DNA of 64,000 nucleotides, taken from positions 10,430-74,429 of the forward strand of contig JAAZXB010000008.1 in assembly GCA_014240375.1 (NCBI GenBank), read 5' to 3'. The notes beneath the pieces are model-generated. The model searched no databases, had not been told where the DNA came from, and saw only the letters and a program-made list of their open reading frames with translations. Below are positions 18,316 through 26,937 of this stretch, in pieces. The position numbers were made by a program, and so were the translations under genes. Source of the DNA: Planctomycetota bacterium. Lineage in GTDB: Bacteria > Planctomycetota > UBA8108 > UBA1146. Every line of letters starts with the position of its first letter. Position 1 is the first letter of the stretch.

Positions 18316-20666
18316 CCGTGGGTCCTCCGACGACCCTTTCCGGGGCCACCTTTTTTCTTTCCTGATCGACCGTGCCGAGTGGCTCCTCGGCGAGGCTTCC
18401 TCGAGCCACCCTGTTCTTCCCGAGGGCGCTGGGGTTCTTCCCGAGGGCGCTGGGGCCGACCATCTTTCAGTCGGGTGGCGGGAACTCCGCCAGAACCTCG
18501 GCCTCTCCGAGCTCCCGCTCTGGTGTGACAGTACCTCAGATCGATATCTCGGTGGAGCGGATCCACCGATTCCAGTTCCACCTCGACCGGATCTCCAAGG
18601 CGAATCATGTTCCCGGCATTGGCACCCCTCAACGCGAACTGGGTTTCGTTGAAATGATAGTGGTCATCCTGAAGCTTGGAAACATGGACAAACCCATCGA
18701 TGAGGACACCATCGAGGCGTACATGAAAGCCCTGCTCTCTCACCGAGGTGACGATCCCTGTGAATCGCTCCCCGACCCGATGGCGCAGCCAAGAGATCGC
18801 CCGCAATCGGGCCATGTCGCGCTCTGCTTTCTCGGCAACTCTTTCGCGAGTGCTGCAAGATTCCGCCAGTTCCAGCAGGGAAGCGGAGTCCGTTTCCATC
18901 GCTGGGCCCCCTCCCGAGAAGAGATGGCGATCCAGTGCGCGATGGACCTGAAGATCGGGATATCTGCGGATCGGTGACGTGAAGTGGCAGTACTCATCTT
19001 TCCTCAGGGCAAAGTGGGACTCACGTCTGGGACTGTACTCGGCCCGGCTCAAAGTCTTGAGCAAGGCAAAGGAGACCACCGGAGCCGCTGCCGTTCCACG
19101 GACCTCGTCGATCACTGCGGGAAGGTCATCGATCCCTCTTACCGTCGCTGCTGGAGCGAGAACCCGACACAGACGGGCAAACTTCTCGAGGTCCTCTTCC
19201 TCTGGAGGGGCATGGACCCGACGAAGGATCGGAATCTCTCTCTCGGTAGCGATGGTGGCGACCGCCTCATTGGCGATGAGCATGCACTCCTCGACCAGTT
19301 TGTGGGCATCGAGTCGTTCCTTCGCCTCGACCCCGATCACCTCACCCTCGTCATCCAGAATCAACTTCATCTCGGCCAGATCGAGATCGATACAGCCCGA
19401 TCGCATCCTACGCCCCCTCAGTTTCGTACGAACTCCTGAGAGTTGGTGCAGCATCCCTACGATCGCATCGGTGGTGATACGAGTCGATTCGACTTCCCCG
19501 TCGATGATCTGTTGTACCTGTTGATAAGAGAATCGCTGGGCGCTGCGGATGACTGCCCTCTCGACGAACGCGTCCTGGATCTGTCCTTCGTCTCCGACCT
19601 CGATCCACACCACCTTGGCGAGTCGATCTTCTCCCGGCCGGAGGGAACACAATCCATTGCTCAGTCGCTCCGGAAGCATCGGGATGGTCTTTCCCGGGAT
19701 GTAGACGCTGGTGCTACGAAGGATGGCCTCGCCATCGATCGGATCTCCAGAGGTGACATAGTGACTGACATCTGCAATCGCCACTCCGAGCAGGACCCGA
19801 CCATCGGCTTGCTCGACCAGAGCGATCGCATCATCGAAATCCTTGGCATCCTCCGGATCGATGGTGACAAACGGAATCGCTCGGAGATCGGTACGCCGGT
19901 CGATCTCATCCTCAGAGATCTGCTCGGGAAATCCATCCGCCTGCTGAAGTACTTGTGGTGGAAACTCCTCACGCAGCTGATGCTCTGCGCAAACCACCTG
20001 CAAATCGGCACGCCAGGTCCCCTCCGGAGCCCACTGACAAACCACTTCTCCTGGTGGCATCCCATCGACTGGGGGGCCGTTTCTCAACCGCGCCAGTACT
20101 CGATCTCCGTCATCGGCACCATTTCTATGGCCGGGGTCGATCCAGATCTGGCGAAGACTGTCATGGCGCATCGGTTGGACCATTCCACCGCCATCTCGTT
20201 GCTTCCAGTACTGTCCGGGAATGACTCTCGGGCTCCGGACCAGCACCTCGAGAACCTTGCCGCTACGGCCTTCCTCGGCTGAACCAGGGCGACCACGACC
20301 CGGCTGAGAGATCCCGGCGAGTACTCGATCCCCATGATGAGCATCTTTGAGTCGCCGCGCTGGAATGAACACGTCACCTTGTGGATCTTCGACCAGCGGT
20401 CGGACAAATCCGAAACCACGTCGAGTCACCGTGAGGGTTCCGACCAACCATCTCTCTCGACGAGGCACAAACCAGCCTCGTGCGAGCAGGTGAACCGTTT
20501 CTCCCTGCTCCTCCAGTTGTTCCAGCAACTCTTTCAGGCGAGGGTGGTCCTTGCTCTTCAGACCCAAGGTATCAGCGATGTCCGCCAACGAGGATGCATG
20601 GTATTCGGGTCCATGGCTCCAGACTCGGAATGAATCGAGCCACTTCTGATCAATCGAGGATCTCAA
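18312..20666 (-). CDS. rnr: Ribonuclease R
   Basis: Processive 3'-5' exoribonuclease able to unwind structured RNA. About 784 residues: N-terminal winged-helix part, cold-shock/OB domains (GTLTVTRRGFGFVRP, then GDVFIPARRLKDAHHGD), the RNB catalytic domain with DPEDAKDFDDAI, a C-terminal S1 domain (GERFTGIVTSVREQGFHVRL), and a long Lys/Arg-rich tail. Two TTG starts are possible, at 20681 and 20666; the latter has GAGAGGG 6 nt upstream and is preferred. A perfect 16-bp hairpin with a U-run ends about 20 nt upstream, leaving no room for a promoter between hairpin and gene. Confidence 0.94.
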   Translation of the reverse strand: MRSSIDQKWLDSFRVWSHGPEYHASSLADIADTLGLKSKDHPRLKELLEQLEEQGETVHLLARGWFVPRRERWLVGTLTVTRRGFGFVRPLVEDPQGDVFIPARRLKDAHHGDRVLAGISQPGRGRPGSAEEGRSGKVLEVLVRSPRVIPGQYWKQRDGGGMVQPMRHDSLRQIWIDPGHRNGADDGDRVLARLRNGPPVDGMPPGEVVCQWAPEGTWRADLQVVCAEHQLREEFPPQVLQQADGFPEQISEDEIDRRTDLRAIPFVTIDPEDAKDFDDAIALVEQADGRVLLGVAIADVSHYVTSGDPIDGEAILRSTSVYIPGKTIPMLPERLSNGLCSLRPGEDRLAKVVWIEVGDEGQIQDAFVERAVIRSAQRFSYQQVQQIIDGEVESTRITTDAIVGMLHQLSGVRTKLRGRRMRSGCIDLDLAEMKLILDDEGEVIGVEAKERLDAHKLVEECMLIANEAVATIATEREIPILRRVHAPPEEEDLEKFARLCRVLAPAATVRGIDDLPAVIDEVRGTAAAPVVSFALLKTLSRAEYSPRRESHFALRKDEYCHFTSPIRRYPDLQVHRALDRHLFSGGGPAMETDSASLLELAESCSTRERVAEKAERDMARLRAISWLRHRVGERFTGIVTSVREQGFHVRLDGVLIDGFVHVSKLQDDHYHFNETQFALRGANAGNMIRLGDPVEVELESVDPLHRDIDLRYCHTRAGARRGRGSGGVPATRLKDGRPQRPREEPQRPREEQGGSRKPRRGATRHGRSGKKKGGPGKGRRRTHG
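18414..18455 (-). repeat. Two exact 21-bp repeats in the RNase R tail
   Basis: Two perfect adjacent 21-bp copies (18414-18434 and 18435-18455) encode a seven-residue unit, Pro-Gln-Arg-Pro-Arg-Glu-Glu, in the disordered basic C-terminal tail. Exact identity suggests recent slippage. Confidence 0.95.
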
Positions 20667-20692
20667 AGGGTGCCCTCTCAAGATTGGAAAAA

Positions 20693-20728
20693 GTCCGTGA
20701 AGGGGAAGGAATCTTCCCCTTCACGGAC
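20693..20728 (-). terminator. Strong terminator-like hairpin, pilC end / rnr leader
   Basis: Perfect 16-bp stem (GTCCGTGAAGGGGAAG, 20693-20708, with 20713-20728), loop of 4, followed on the minus strand by TTTTT (20688-20692). It can end the pil operon, but it also sits within about 20 nt of the rnr start, so it may be a leader attenuator. A GATAAT box lies just upstream of the hairpin on the minus strand (20736-20741). Confidence 0.85.
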
Positions 20729-20770
20729 TCGGTATTATCGACAAGTGCGGTCAGGATGCTTCGATCCGTT

Positions 20771-22006
20771 CTATCCAACAGTCTGGATGATCGAAAGCAG
20801 AGGCATGAACAGAGCCACGACGATGAAGCCGACCGCCCCTCCCATGCCAACGATCAACAATGGTTCGAGCAGACTCGACAGCGACTCCACCAGAACGTCT
20901 ACATCGAGATCGTAATTGTCGGAGATTTTGTTGAGCATCTTGTCCAGTTCTCCGGTTTCCTCACCGATGTCGATCATGTTGACCAGCAGTGGATCGAACA
21001 CCCCGGAGGCACCGAGCGGCTCTGCGATGGTTTCTCCCTCTCGAATTGATCCACAGACATCTTCGATGGCGTCAGAGATGACCCTGTTCCCCACCGCAGT
21101 CTTGACGATATCGAGTGCTTCAAGAATCGGCACCCCGGAGGAGATCAGAGTTCCCAGTGTGCGGCAGAAACGGGAAATCGTCGACTTTCTGACGATTTGC
21201 CCGAAGACGGGAGCATGGAGTTTGGACTTGTCGATCATCAACTCCCCGGCATTCGTGTTGGCGAGCCCCTTGAGGGCCATGTACCCACCGAATACCACCC
21301 CAGGAGCGAGCCACCAGTAACTCTGAACAGCATTTGCGAATCCCAGTAGCATCTGAGTAGGGGCCGGCAATGCCGTCCCCATGTCGGCGAACATCTTTTG
21401 AAACTGCGGGATCACTTTGGTCATGATGAATCCGAGGATCAAACAGGCGACGCAGATCACCGCAATCGGATACACCATCGCTCCCTGTACCTTCTTCCGC
21501 AACTTCATCGACTTTTCCTGGAAGTCGGACAATCGCTGCAAGATGGTATCGAGAACTCCACCGATTTCACCGGCCTTGACCATTGCAACGAACAGGTGAT
21601 TAAAAGTCTTCGGGAACTTTTCCAGCGCTTCCGAGAAGGTCGCACCACCCTCTACATCTTCGGTCACCTTGTTCAGTTGATCCTGAAAAGTGCCTGGAAT
21701 CATCTGGTCGGCAAGAATCTTGAGAGAACGAACGATCGGAAGGCCTGCGTCCTGAAGGGTGGCGAGCTGCTGAGTGAACTGCACCAGTTCTGCCTGTGAG
21801 ACTCTGCCTCCGAATGGATTGAGGTTCAGTTTCCTCTTCTTTTTTCCCTGTGCAGCCTTGGGCCCACCCTTGCTCTCGCGAATTTTCGTTGGCTTCAGAC
21901 CACGGGACCGCAGTTGCTTGATAGCCTCCTGCTGATTACCCGCCTCGATAGTACTACGCTTCTTCTGCCCTCCTGGGCCGACTGCTTCGTATTCGAAAAC
22001 CGCCAT
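20771..22006 (-). CDS. pilC: Type IV pilus / type II secretion inner membrane platform protein
   Basis: PilC/GspF family platform protein that couples the cytoplasmic ATPase to pilin polymerisation. The 411 residues hold the N-terminal FEYEAVGPGGQ motif, two T2SSF domains (about 75-200 and 275-400), and three hydrophobic segments (about 178-200, 225-250, 380-405). The KKKRKLNLNPFGG linker is basic. The ATG at 22006 has AAGGAG 8 nt upstream. It follows two PilB/GspE ATPase genes on the same strand. Confidence 0.92.
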   Translation of the reverse strand: MAVFEYEAVGPGGQKKRSTIEAGNQQEAIKQLRSRGLKPTKIRESKGGPKAAQGKKKRKLNLNPFGGRVSQAELVQFTQQLATLQDAGLPIVRSLKILADQMIPGTFQDQLNKVTEDVEGGATFSEALEKFPKTFNHLFVAMVKAGEIGGVLDTILQRLSDFQEKSMKLRKKVQGAMVYPIAVICVACLILGFIMTKVIPQFQKMFADMGTALPAPTQMLLGFANAVQSYWWLAPGVVFGGYMALKGLANTNAGELMIDKSKLHAPVFGQIVRKSTISRFCRTLGTLISSGVPILEALDIVKTAVGNRVISDAIEDVCGSIREGETIAEPLGASGVFDPLLVNMIDIGEETGELDKMLNKISDNYDLDVDVLVESLSSLLEPLLIVGMGGAVGFIVVALFMPLLSIIQTVG

Positions 22007-22071
22007 CTGTGCTGCTCCTTCTGGTGAGGCTCATCCTTGAGCCTCGCTTTCACATCTTAGGGGATGATCGT

Positions 22072-23781
22072 CTAGGAGACGATGGTCTCCTTGACCACCT
22101 CCTCGATGGTGGTGACTCCGTCATATATGTGGATCAAACCGGCATCCCGGAGGGTCTTCATCCCCTCTTCTCGGGCCAGTTTCTGGACTTCCTGGGTACT
22201 CGCACCGGTCATGATCACATCTCGTAACCGGTCTGACATCTGCATGATTTCGAACAGAGCGACCCGACCCTTGTAGCCGGAATTATTGCATTCCCTGCAC
22301 CCTTTTCCGTAGAAGAAGGTACGGCCCTGGACATCGGACTGGGTCAATTCCAGCTCCATCAGCATCTCGTCGGTCGGTTCGTACTCGACCTTGCACTCCA
22401 AACAGACCCTTCTCACCAATCGCTGCGCCACCACCGCCTCGACGGTAGCCGTGAGCAGGAACGCTTCGATCCCCAGGTCGACCAGTCGAATCATCGAAGA
22501 AGGGGCATCGTTGGTGTGCAGGGTGGAGAACACGATGTGACCGGTGAGACTCGCTTCCACAGCGATCTGCGCGGTCTCGAGGTCTCGAATCTCACCGACC
22601 AGGATCTTATCCGGGTCCTGTCGCAGGATCGCTCGCAGACAAGCCGCGTAGGTGACTCCAATTTCTTCGTTGATCGGAATCTGGACGATACCATCGATGT
22701 TGTATTCGACCGGGTCCTCGGTGGTGATGATCTTGGTCGTCGGGTCATTGGCCTCATTGAGGCACGAGTAGAGCGTAGTTGTTTTTCCAGAACCGGTCGG
22801 CCCCGTCACCAGGATGATCCCGTTTGGCTTGATGATCAGTTTCCTCAGCAGATCGAGGTCTTTCTGACGCAAACCAATATTTTCCAGGTCGAGGGAAACC
22901 TGACCACGGTCCAGCACACGCATCACCACCGACTCGCCGTACATCGTCGGCAAGGTGGAGACACGAAGGTCGACCGGACGTCCTGAGATGTTGAGTTCGA
23001 TCCTGCCATCCTGGGGTAGGCGGGTCTCGGCGATATCGAGATTTGCCATCACCTTGACCCTCGAGATCACGGCTCTGGCCAGCTGAATCGGGGGAGGCAT
23101 CATCTCGTAGAGCACGCCGTCCACCCGGTAGCGGATCTTGAATTCCTTCTCGAAGGGTTCGAGGTGAATATCCGATGCACGGTCCTTGATGGCGGACAGC
23201 AGCACCATGTTGAGTAGTTTCACCACCGGGGCGGCATTGACATCCTGCTCCAGTTGATCCATGTCCATCATATCGTGACGGCTGTCGTCGAGCACCTCGA
23301 TTTCGCCCTGGTCCATCGAACCCAGCAAACTCTCCATCGATTCCGTGCGATCAGAATAGTACTTCTTCATCGCGCGCTCGACCGATTCAGGATCGCTGAG
23401 TGCGCCCTTGACCTCGACATTGAGCATGAACTTCATGTCATCGAGAGCGCTGATGTTTTGCGGGTCCGCCAGTGCCAGAGTGAGCACCTTGCCATCGAAC
23501 TCTACCGGGACCACCTGATAGGTCTCGGCCACGTGAGCGGGGACCAGATCCAGCAGGTCAGATGTCACGATCACCTCATCGAGATCAATCGGATCCATTC
23601 CCGCTTGCTTGGCAATCGCCACCCGGAGGTCAGCATCCGTAACCAAGCCCTTGTCGGAGAGAATCCGGCCGAGGGCGCCGCCCTTCGACTTCTGCTCCTG
23701 CAGTGCCTCCTGGATGTCGAGTTCGGTGATGAGTCCCATCCCCTTGAGGATTTGACCTATCGGTTCTCCGGCCAGTGCCAT
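22072..23781 (-). CDS. PilB/GspE-type assembly ATPase (second copy)
   Basis: Hexameric secretion ATPase powering pilus or type II secretion assembly. 569 residues: MshEN-type N-terminal domain (IGQILKGMGLITELDIQEAL, residues about 6-150), Walker A GPTGSGKTTTLYS, Asp box EDPVEYN, Walker B ILVGEIRDLETA, His box TGHIVFSTLHTND, and a zinc-binding CLEC/CREC pair near the C-terminus. ATG 23781 is chosen for its GAGGTGG SD; the in-frame GTG seven codons earlier is rejected. It lies 52 bp downstream of a paralogue, and pilC follows. Confidence 0.92.
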   Translation of the reverse strand: MALAGEPIGQILKGMGLITELDIQEALQEQKSKGGALGRILSDKGLVTDADLRVAIAKQAGMDPIDLDEVIVTSDLLDLVPAHVAETYQVVPVEFDGKVLTLALADPQNISALDDMKFMLNVEVKGALSDPESVERAMKKYYSDRTESMESLLGSMDQGEIEVLDDSRHDMMDMDQLEQDVNAAPVVKLLNMVLLSAIKDRASDIHLEPFEKEFKIRYRVDGVLYEMMPPPIQLARAVISRVKVMANLDIAETRLPQDGRIELNISGRPVDLRVSTLPTMYGESVVMRVLDRGQVSLDLENIGLRQKDLDLLRKLIIKPNGIILVTGPTGSGKTTTLYSCLNEANDPTTKIITTEDPVEYNIDGIVQIPINEEIGVTYAACLRAILRQDPDKILVGEIRDLETAQIAVEASLTGHIVFSTLHTNDAPSSMIRLVDLGIEAFLLTATVEAVVAQRLVRRVCLECKVEYEPTDEMLMELELTQSDVQGRTFFYGKGCRECNNSGYKGRVALFEIMQMSDRLRDVIMTGASTQEVQKLAREEGMKTLRDAGLIHIYDGVTTIEEVVKETIVS

Positions 23782-23833
23782 GTTCCACCTCACCGCCGGC
23801 AAATCCGGGGCGGTACCGGTTCAAGTGTTCAGA

Positions 23834-25528
23834 TTAGCTCGAGAACTCCGAAGAGTGCGTCACCCTCAAGATTTCCTCGATGGTAGTTATTCCCGACAGG
23901 AGTTTCCTCACGGCATCCTCCTGGAGGGAAACCATTCCCTCACTTCTCGCCTTGTTGCGAAGGTCCTTCGACGGAGTCTTGTTGAAGGTCATATCTCGCA
24001 GTTCGGAAGACATCTCCAGCAGCTCGTAGATTCCACAGCGGCCCTTGTATCCATTGGAGCACTTGGGACAACCGACCGGACGGTACAGGGTTTGATCGGC
24101 AATTTCGGAGCTACTCAATCCCACCATCCTGAGTTCGGTCTCGGTCGGTTCGTAAGCCTCCTTGCACTCCTTGCACAGCACCCGGATCAGTCTCTGCCCC
24201 ATGATGGCGAGAACCGCAGATGCGACCAGGAAAGGCTTCACGCCCATATCGATCAATCGAGTCAGTGCGGAAGGCGCATCGTTGGTGTGCAGAGTCGAGA
24301 AGACGAGGTGGCCTGTCAGCGCCGCCTGGATGGCGGTGTCCGCCGTCTCCCGGTCACGAATCTCACCGACCAGGATGATGTTGGGTGCTTGACGCATCAT
24401 TGCGCGAAGGATTCTTGAGAAGTCGAGTCCGATCTCGTGCTTCACTTCTGCCTGGTTGATCCCGGTCAGGTTGTATTCGATCGGGTGCTCTGCGGTGATG
24501 ATCTTGACGTCAGGACGGTTCAGATCCATCAGTGCCGAGTACAGAGTGGTCGTCTTTCCAGAACCGGTCGGGCCAGTGACCAGGAAGATTCCATTGGGGC
24601 GCTTGATGATCCGATTGAAACGGGCGAGATCGGATTCGTGGAACCCGAGTTTCTCCAGGTCCACCAGTCCTGCGTCCTTGTCGAGAATCCTCATCACCAC
24701 GCTCTCGCCGTGGACGCTGGGAATGATCGATACACGAAGGTCGATCTCTCTTCCCTGGATCTTGATCTTGATCCTGCCGTCCTGAGGACGCCGTTTTTCG
24801 GCCATGTCCATTCTCGACATGATCTTCAATCGCGAGATCACAGGGCCCTGTAACTTCTTCGGCGGCGATTCCATCACCTTGCAAACGCCGTCGATCCGGT
24901 ATCTCACCCGGAGTTCCGACTCCATCGGCTCGATATGGATATCCGAGGCGGAGGCCTTGAGCGCGTCTGCTATGATCATATGCACCAGTTTGATGACCGG
25001 AGCCTCATTGGCATCCGATTCGTCTCCGGCAAACTCACCACGTCCGAATTCGAGGTCGTCATCCGACCCAGCATCGGCACCCAGGACCGAGTCGTACCCC
25101 CCTGCAAGGCGGTAATAATCGTCCAGCGCCTCCTCCACTGCGGCAGGAGTCGCCAGCGCGCAGTCGACCTCGGTCGAGAGGATGAAACGTAGGTTATCGA
25201 TGGTAAAGAAATCGAGGGGGTCGCCCATGGCGATCACCAGGGTGCGACCTTTCCGCGCGACCGGGACGATCTTGTGTTCGAGTGCGACCTCTTTGGGCAC
25301 AGAATCGATGATTTCCTGTGGGATGATGTGCTTACCAAGATTGGCAAAAGGCAGCTGGAAGTGAATTGCGAGAGCCCGGGAAACTTGTTCTTGAGAACAG
25401 ATCTCCAGGTTCACAAGAGCTTCTCCAATCTTGCAGTTTTCTGCCTTGGAGTAGCCGAGCGCCTTCTTGATCTGCTCGTCGGTGACCCAACCCTTCTCCA
25501 GAAGGATTTCTCCGACCTTCTTCTTCAT
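23834..25528 (-). CDS. PilB/GspE-type assembly ATPase (first copy)
   Basis: 564-residue paralogue of the gene at 22072-23781. It has the same layout: N-terminal MshEN-like domain (KVGEILLEKGWVTDEQIKKAL), Walker A GPTGSGKTTTLYS, Walker B ILVGEIRDRETA, His box TGHLVFSTLHTND, and a CKEC/CPKC zinc motif. An acidic insertion (GADAGSDDDLEFGRGEF) between N-domain and core differs from its neighbour. The ATG at 25528 has AGGAGAGG upstream. It is the first gene of the operon with the second ATPase and pilC. The two genes are clearly diverged, so this is an old duplication. Confidence 0.92.
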   Translation of the reverse strand: MKKKVGEILLEKGWVTDEQIKKALGYSKAENCKIGEALVNLEICSQEQVSRALAIHFQLPFANLGKHIIPQEIIDSVPKEVALEHKIVPVARKGRTLVIAMGDPLDFFTIDNLRFILSTEVDCALATPAAVEEALDDYYRLAGGYDSVLGADAGSDDDLEFGRGEFAGDESDANEAPVIKLVHMIIADALKASASDIHIEPMESELRVRYRIDGVCKVMESPPKKLQGPVISRLKIMSRMDMAEKRRPQDGRIKIKIQGREIDLRVSIIPSVHGESVVMRILDKDAGLVDLEKLGFHESDLARFNRIIKRPNGIFLVTGPTGSGKTTTLYSALMDLNRPDVKIITAEHPIEYNLTGINQAEVKHEIGLDFSRILRAMMRQAPNIILVGEIRDRETADTAIQAALTGHLVFSTLHTNDAPSALTRLIDMGVKPFLVASAVLAIMGQRLIRVLCKECKEAYEPTETELRMVGLSSSEIADQTLYRPVGCPKCSNGYKGRCGIYELLEMSSELRDMTFNKTPSKDLRNKARSEGMVSLQEDAVRKLLSGITTIEEILRVTHSSEFSS

Positions 25529-26215
25529 GCGTCACCTCTCCTGTCGGGTCCCTCAAGGATCCGCAGACTGACCCGCCATGTCGGGCCGGGTCCATTATCG
25601 GTCCGATACCATCTGGGCACGAACCTTGGTCAGTGATATTGAGGAGAAAATGTTGAATCGGCAACATGAACATTGCCAGACCTGAGGAAAACAGGTCTTC
25701 ACAATTTCTTTCCGATCCAAACGCTTCGTCTCCTCCGAGAACTCTCGCCAGGGCAGCCGTGCCGCCTCAATTCCAGGCGAACCCCGCACGTCTACCCTCG
25801 AGCTTCCAAACAAATTTCCAGGACCTGGCCTTCCATTTCGAGCCCGGCCATCATGATCACCGGATCCGGACAGGCTCGGTCGAACAGGCAACTCTGGGAC
25901 AGGATCACCAGTATGGACATACCTGGAAGCCTGGATCCTACGAGATGGCAGTTCGGAGTCAAGAAAAGCCCACTTCTCTGGTCTTTCCGGCCATCGGCCC
26001 TGGCAGCGGGACGATCTCCGTCACAAGAGCATTCGAGGGTCACTTGCCGCTGCTTCTCCTGCAGTCTAGAATCCCGCCTTCCCCATCCGGGTCGTTTCTG
26101 TTCAGGAGTCGGTGCTAATCAGACGGAGCCCCTCCGAGTCGATTCTGCCGAGCACTTGGCGTGCGATCAGGAGGGGATCCCGGATTCACCGGGAACCAGG
26201 AAAGGTGTGATCCCG
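25529..26215. other. 687-bp intergenic region, no supported gene
   Basis: It separates the divergent pil operon from a lipoprotein gene and should hold both promoters. Long open frames cross it, but none has a good start or family resemblance. Two small items are visible: an 11-codon ORF (25650-25685, plus strand) 3 nt after GAGGAG, whose first codons form a perfect 6-bp hairpin (ATGTTG with CAACAT), and a short CCCGG/CCGGG hairpin just upstream of the lipoprotein SD. Confidence 0.5.
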
Positions 26216-26860
26216 ATGTTGAGCCCAATCAACTGGAGCCAATTGAATTGGAGACCAAAAGTGTGGAGTCTCAGAGCCCTTGCGCTTCCCCTGCTGTCCC
26301 TGGTCCTACTTGCCGGCTGCGCCGGCAATGACGACTGGGTTCGCTTTCGCCCCGATGCTACTTCGCCCTTTTCCGGGGTAGAGCAGCCCAATCCAAAGCC
26401 CTACACCGGCCAAACGAGTGTCATCTATGGCACATACGATCTCGATGAGAATCCATCGAATCTTGACGATGTCGATGGTTACGGCCTCTGGGTGAGTGCA
26501 CGCAAAAGTGCGTGGTACATCGCTCCAGAAGTGGCATACATCCAGGCCACTGAAAATGACGGTATCCTCGGAAAGGTACGCGACTCCGAGTTCTTCGCCG
26601 GAGCCAGGATCACTGCAGAACTCCCATTCACACCGTTGTCCTTGATCGGTGGAGGTGGAGTTTCGATGATCAGTGTCGACGAGTACGGACTCTCTCCCGT
26701 TCCCGGCATCAAAGCAGATGAAACGGGCGTTTACTTCCACGGTGGAGCATTACTACACCTTGGAGACAACGCTCACTTCGGCCTGGATTACAGGATCTCT
26801 ACATACGATGGGATCTCGGACCGGTCCGTGTTTTCAGTGATGACCGGAATCAACTGGTAA
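26216..26860 (+). CDS. Putative outer-membrane beta-barrel lipoprotein
   Basis: 214 residues, family not recognised. A signal sequence ends in the lipobox LLAGC (Cys near 34), followed by a mature part made of alternating amphipathic beta strands, many starting or ending in aromatic residues (SVIYGTYDL, YGLWVSARKSAWYIAPEVAYIQA) and closing with FSVMTGINW, the terminal aromatic expected of an outer-membrane barrel. The ATG at 26216 lies about 9 nt after AGGAAAGG; the longer upstream frame lacks any signal. A strong terminator follows. Confidence 0.75.
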   Translation: MLSPINWSQLNWRPKVWSLRALALPLLSLVLLAGCAGNDDWVRFRPDATSPFSGVEQPNPKPYTGQTSVIYGTYDLDENPSNLDDVDGYGLWVSARKSAWYIAPEVAYIQATENDGILGKVRDSEFFAGARITAELPFTPLSLIGGGGVSMISVDEYGLSPVPGIKADETGVYFHGGALLHLGDNAHFGLDYRISTYDGISDRSVFSVMTGINW

Positions 26861-26894
26861 TCCAGAACTGAGCGGATCTTTGAGTTCGATTTCA

Positions 26895-26937
26895 ATTATC
26901 GCCTGTGACCTGATCGGTCTCAGGCGATAATTTTTTT
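26895..26937 (+). terminator. Rho-independent terminator overlapping the DUF1501 stop
   Basis: 16-bp stem with one mismatch (26895-26910 with 26916-26931, ATTATCGCCTG outer part) and a 5-nt loop, followed by TTTTTTT (26931-26937). It ends the plus-strand lipoprotein transcript. The minus-strand DUF1501 gene stops at 26920, so its last codons form part of the hairpin. Confidence 0.92.

Noticed and set aside
25666-26118. Plus-strand ORF of 150 codons in the 687-bp gap
   Set aside because: Composition atypical, no signal, no SD and no family resemblance; overlapped by the longer frame leading into the lipoprotein.
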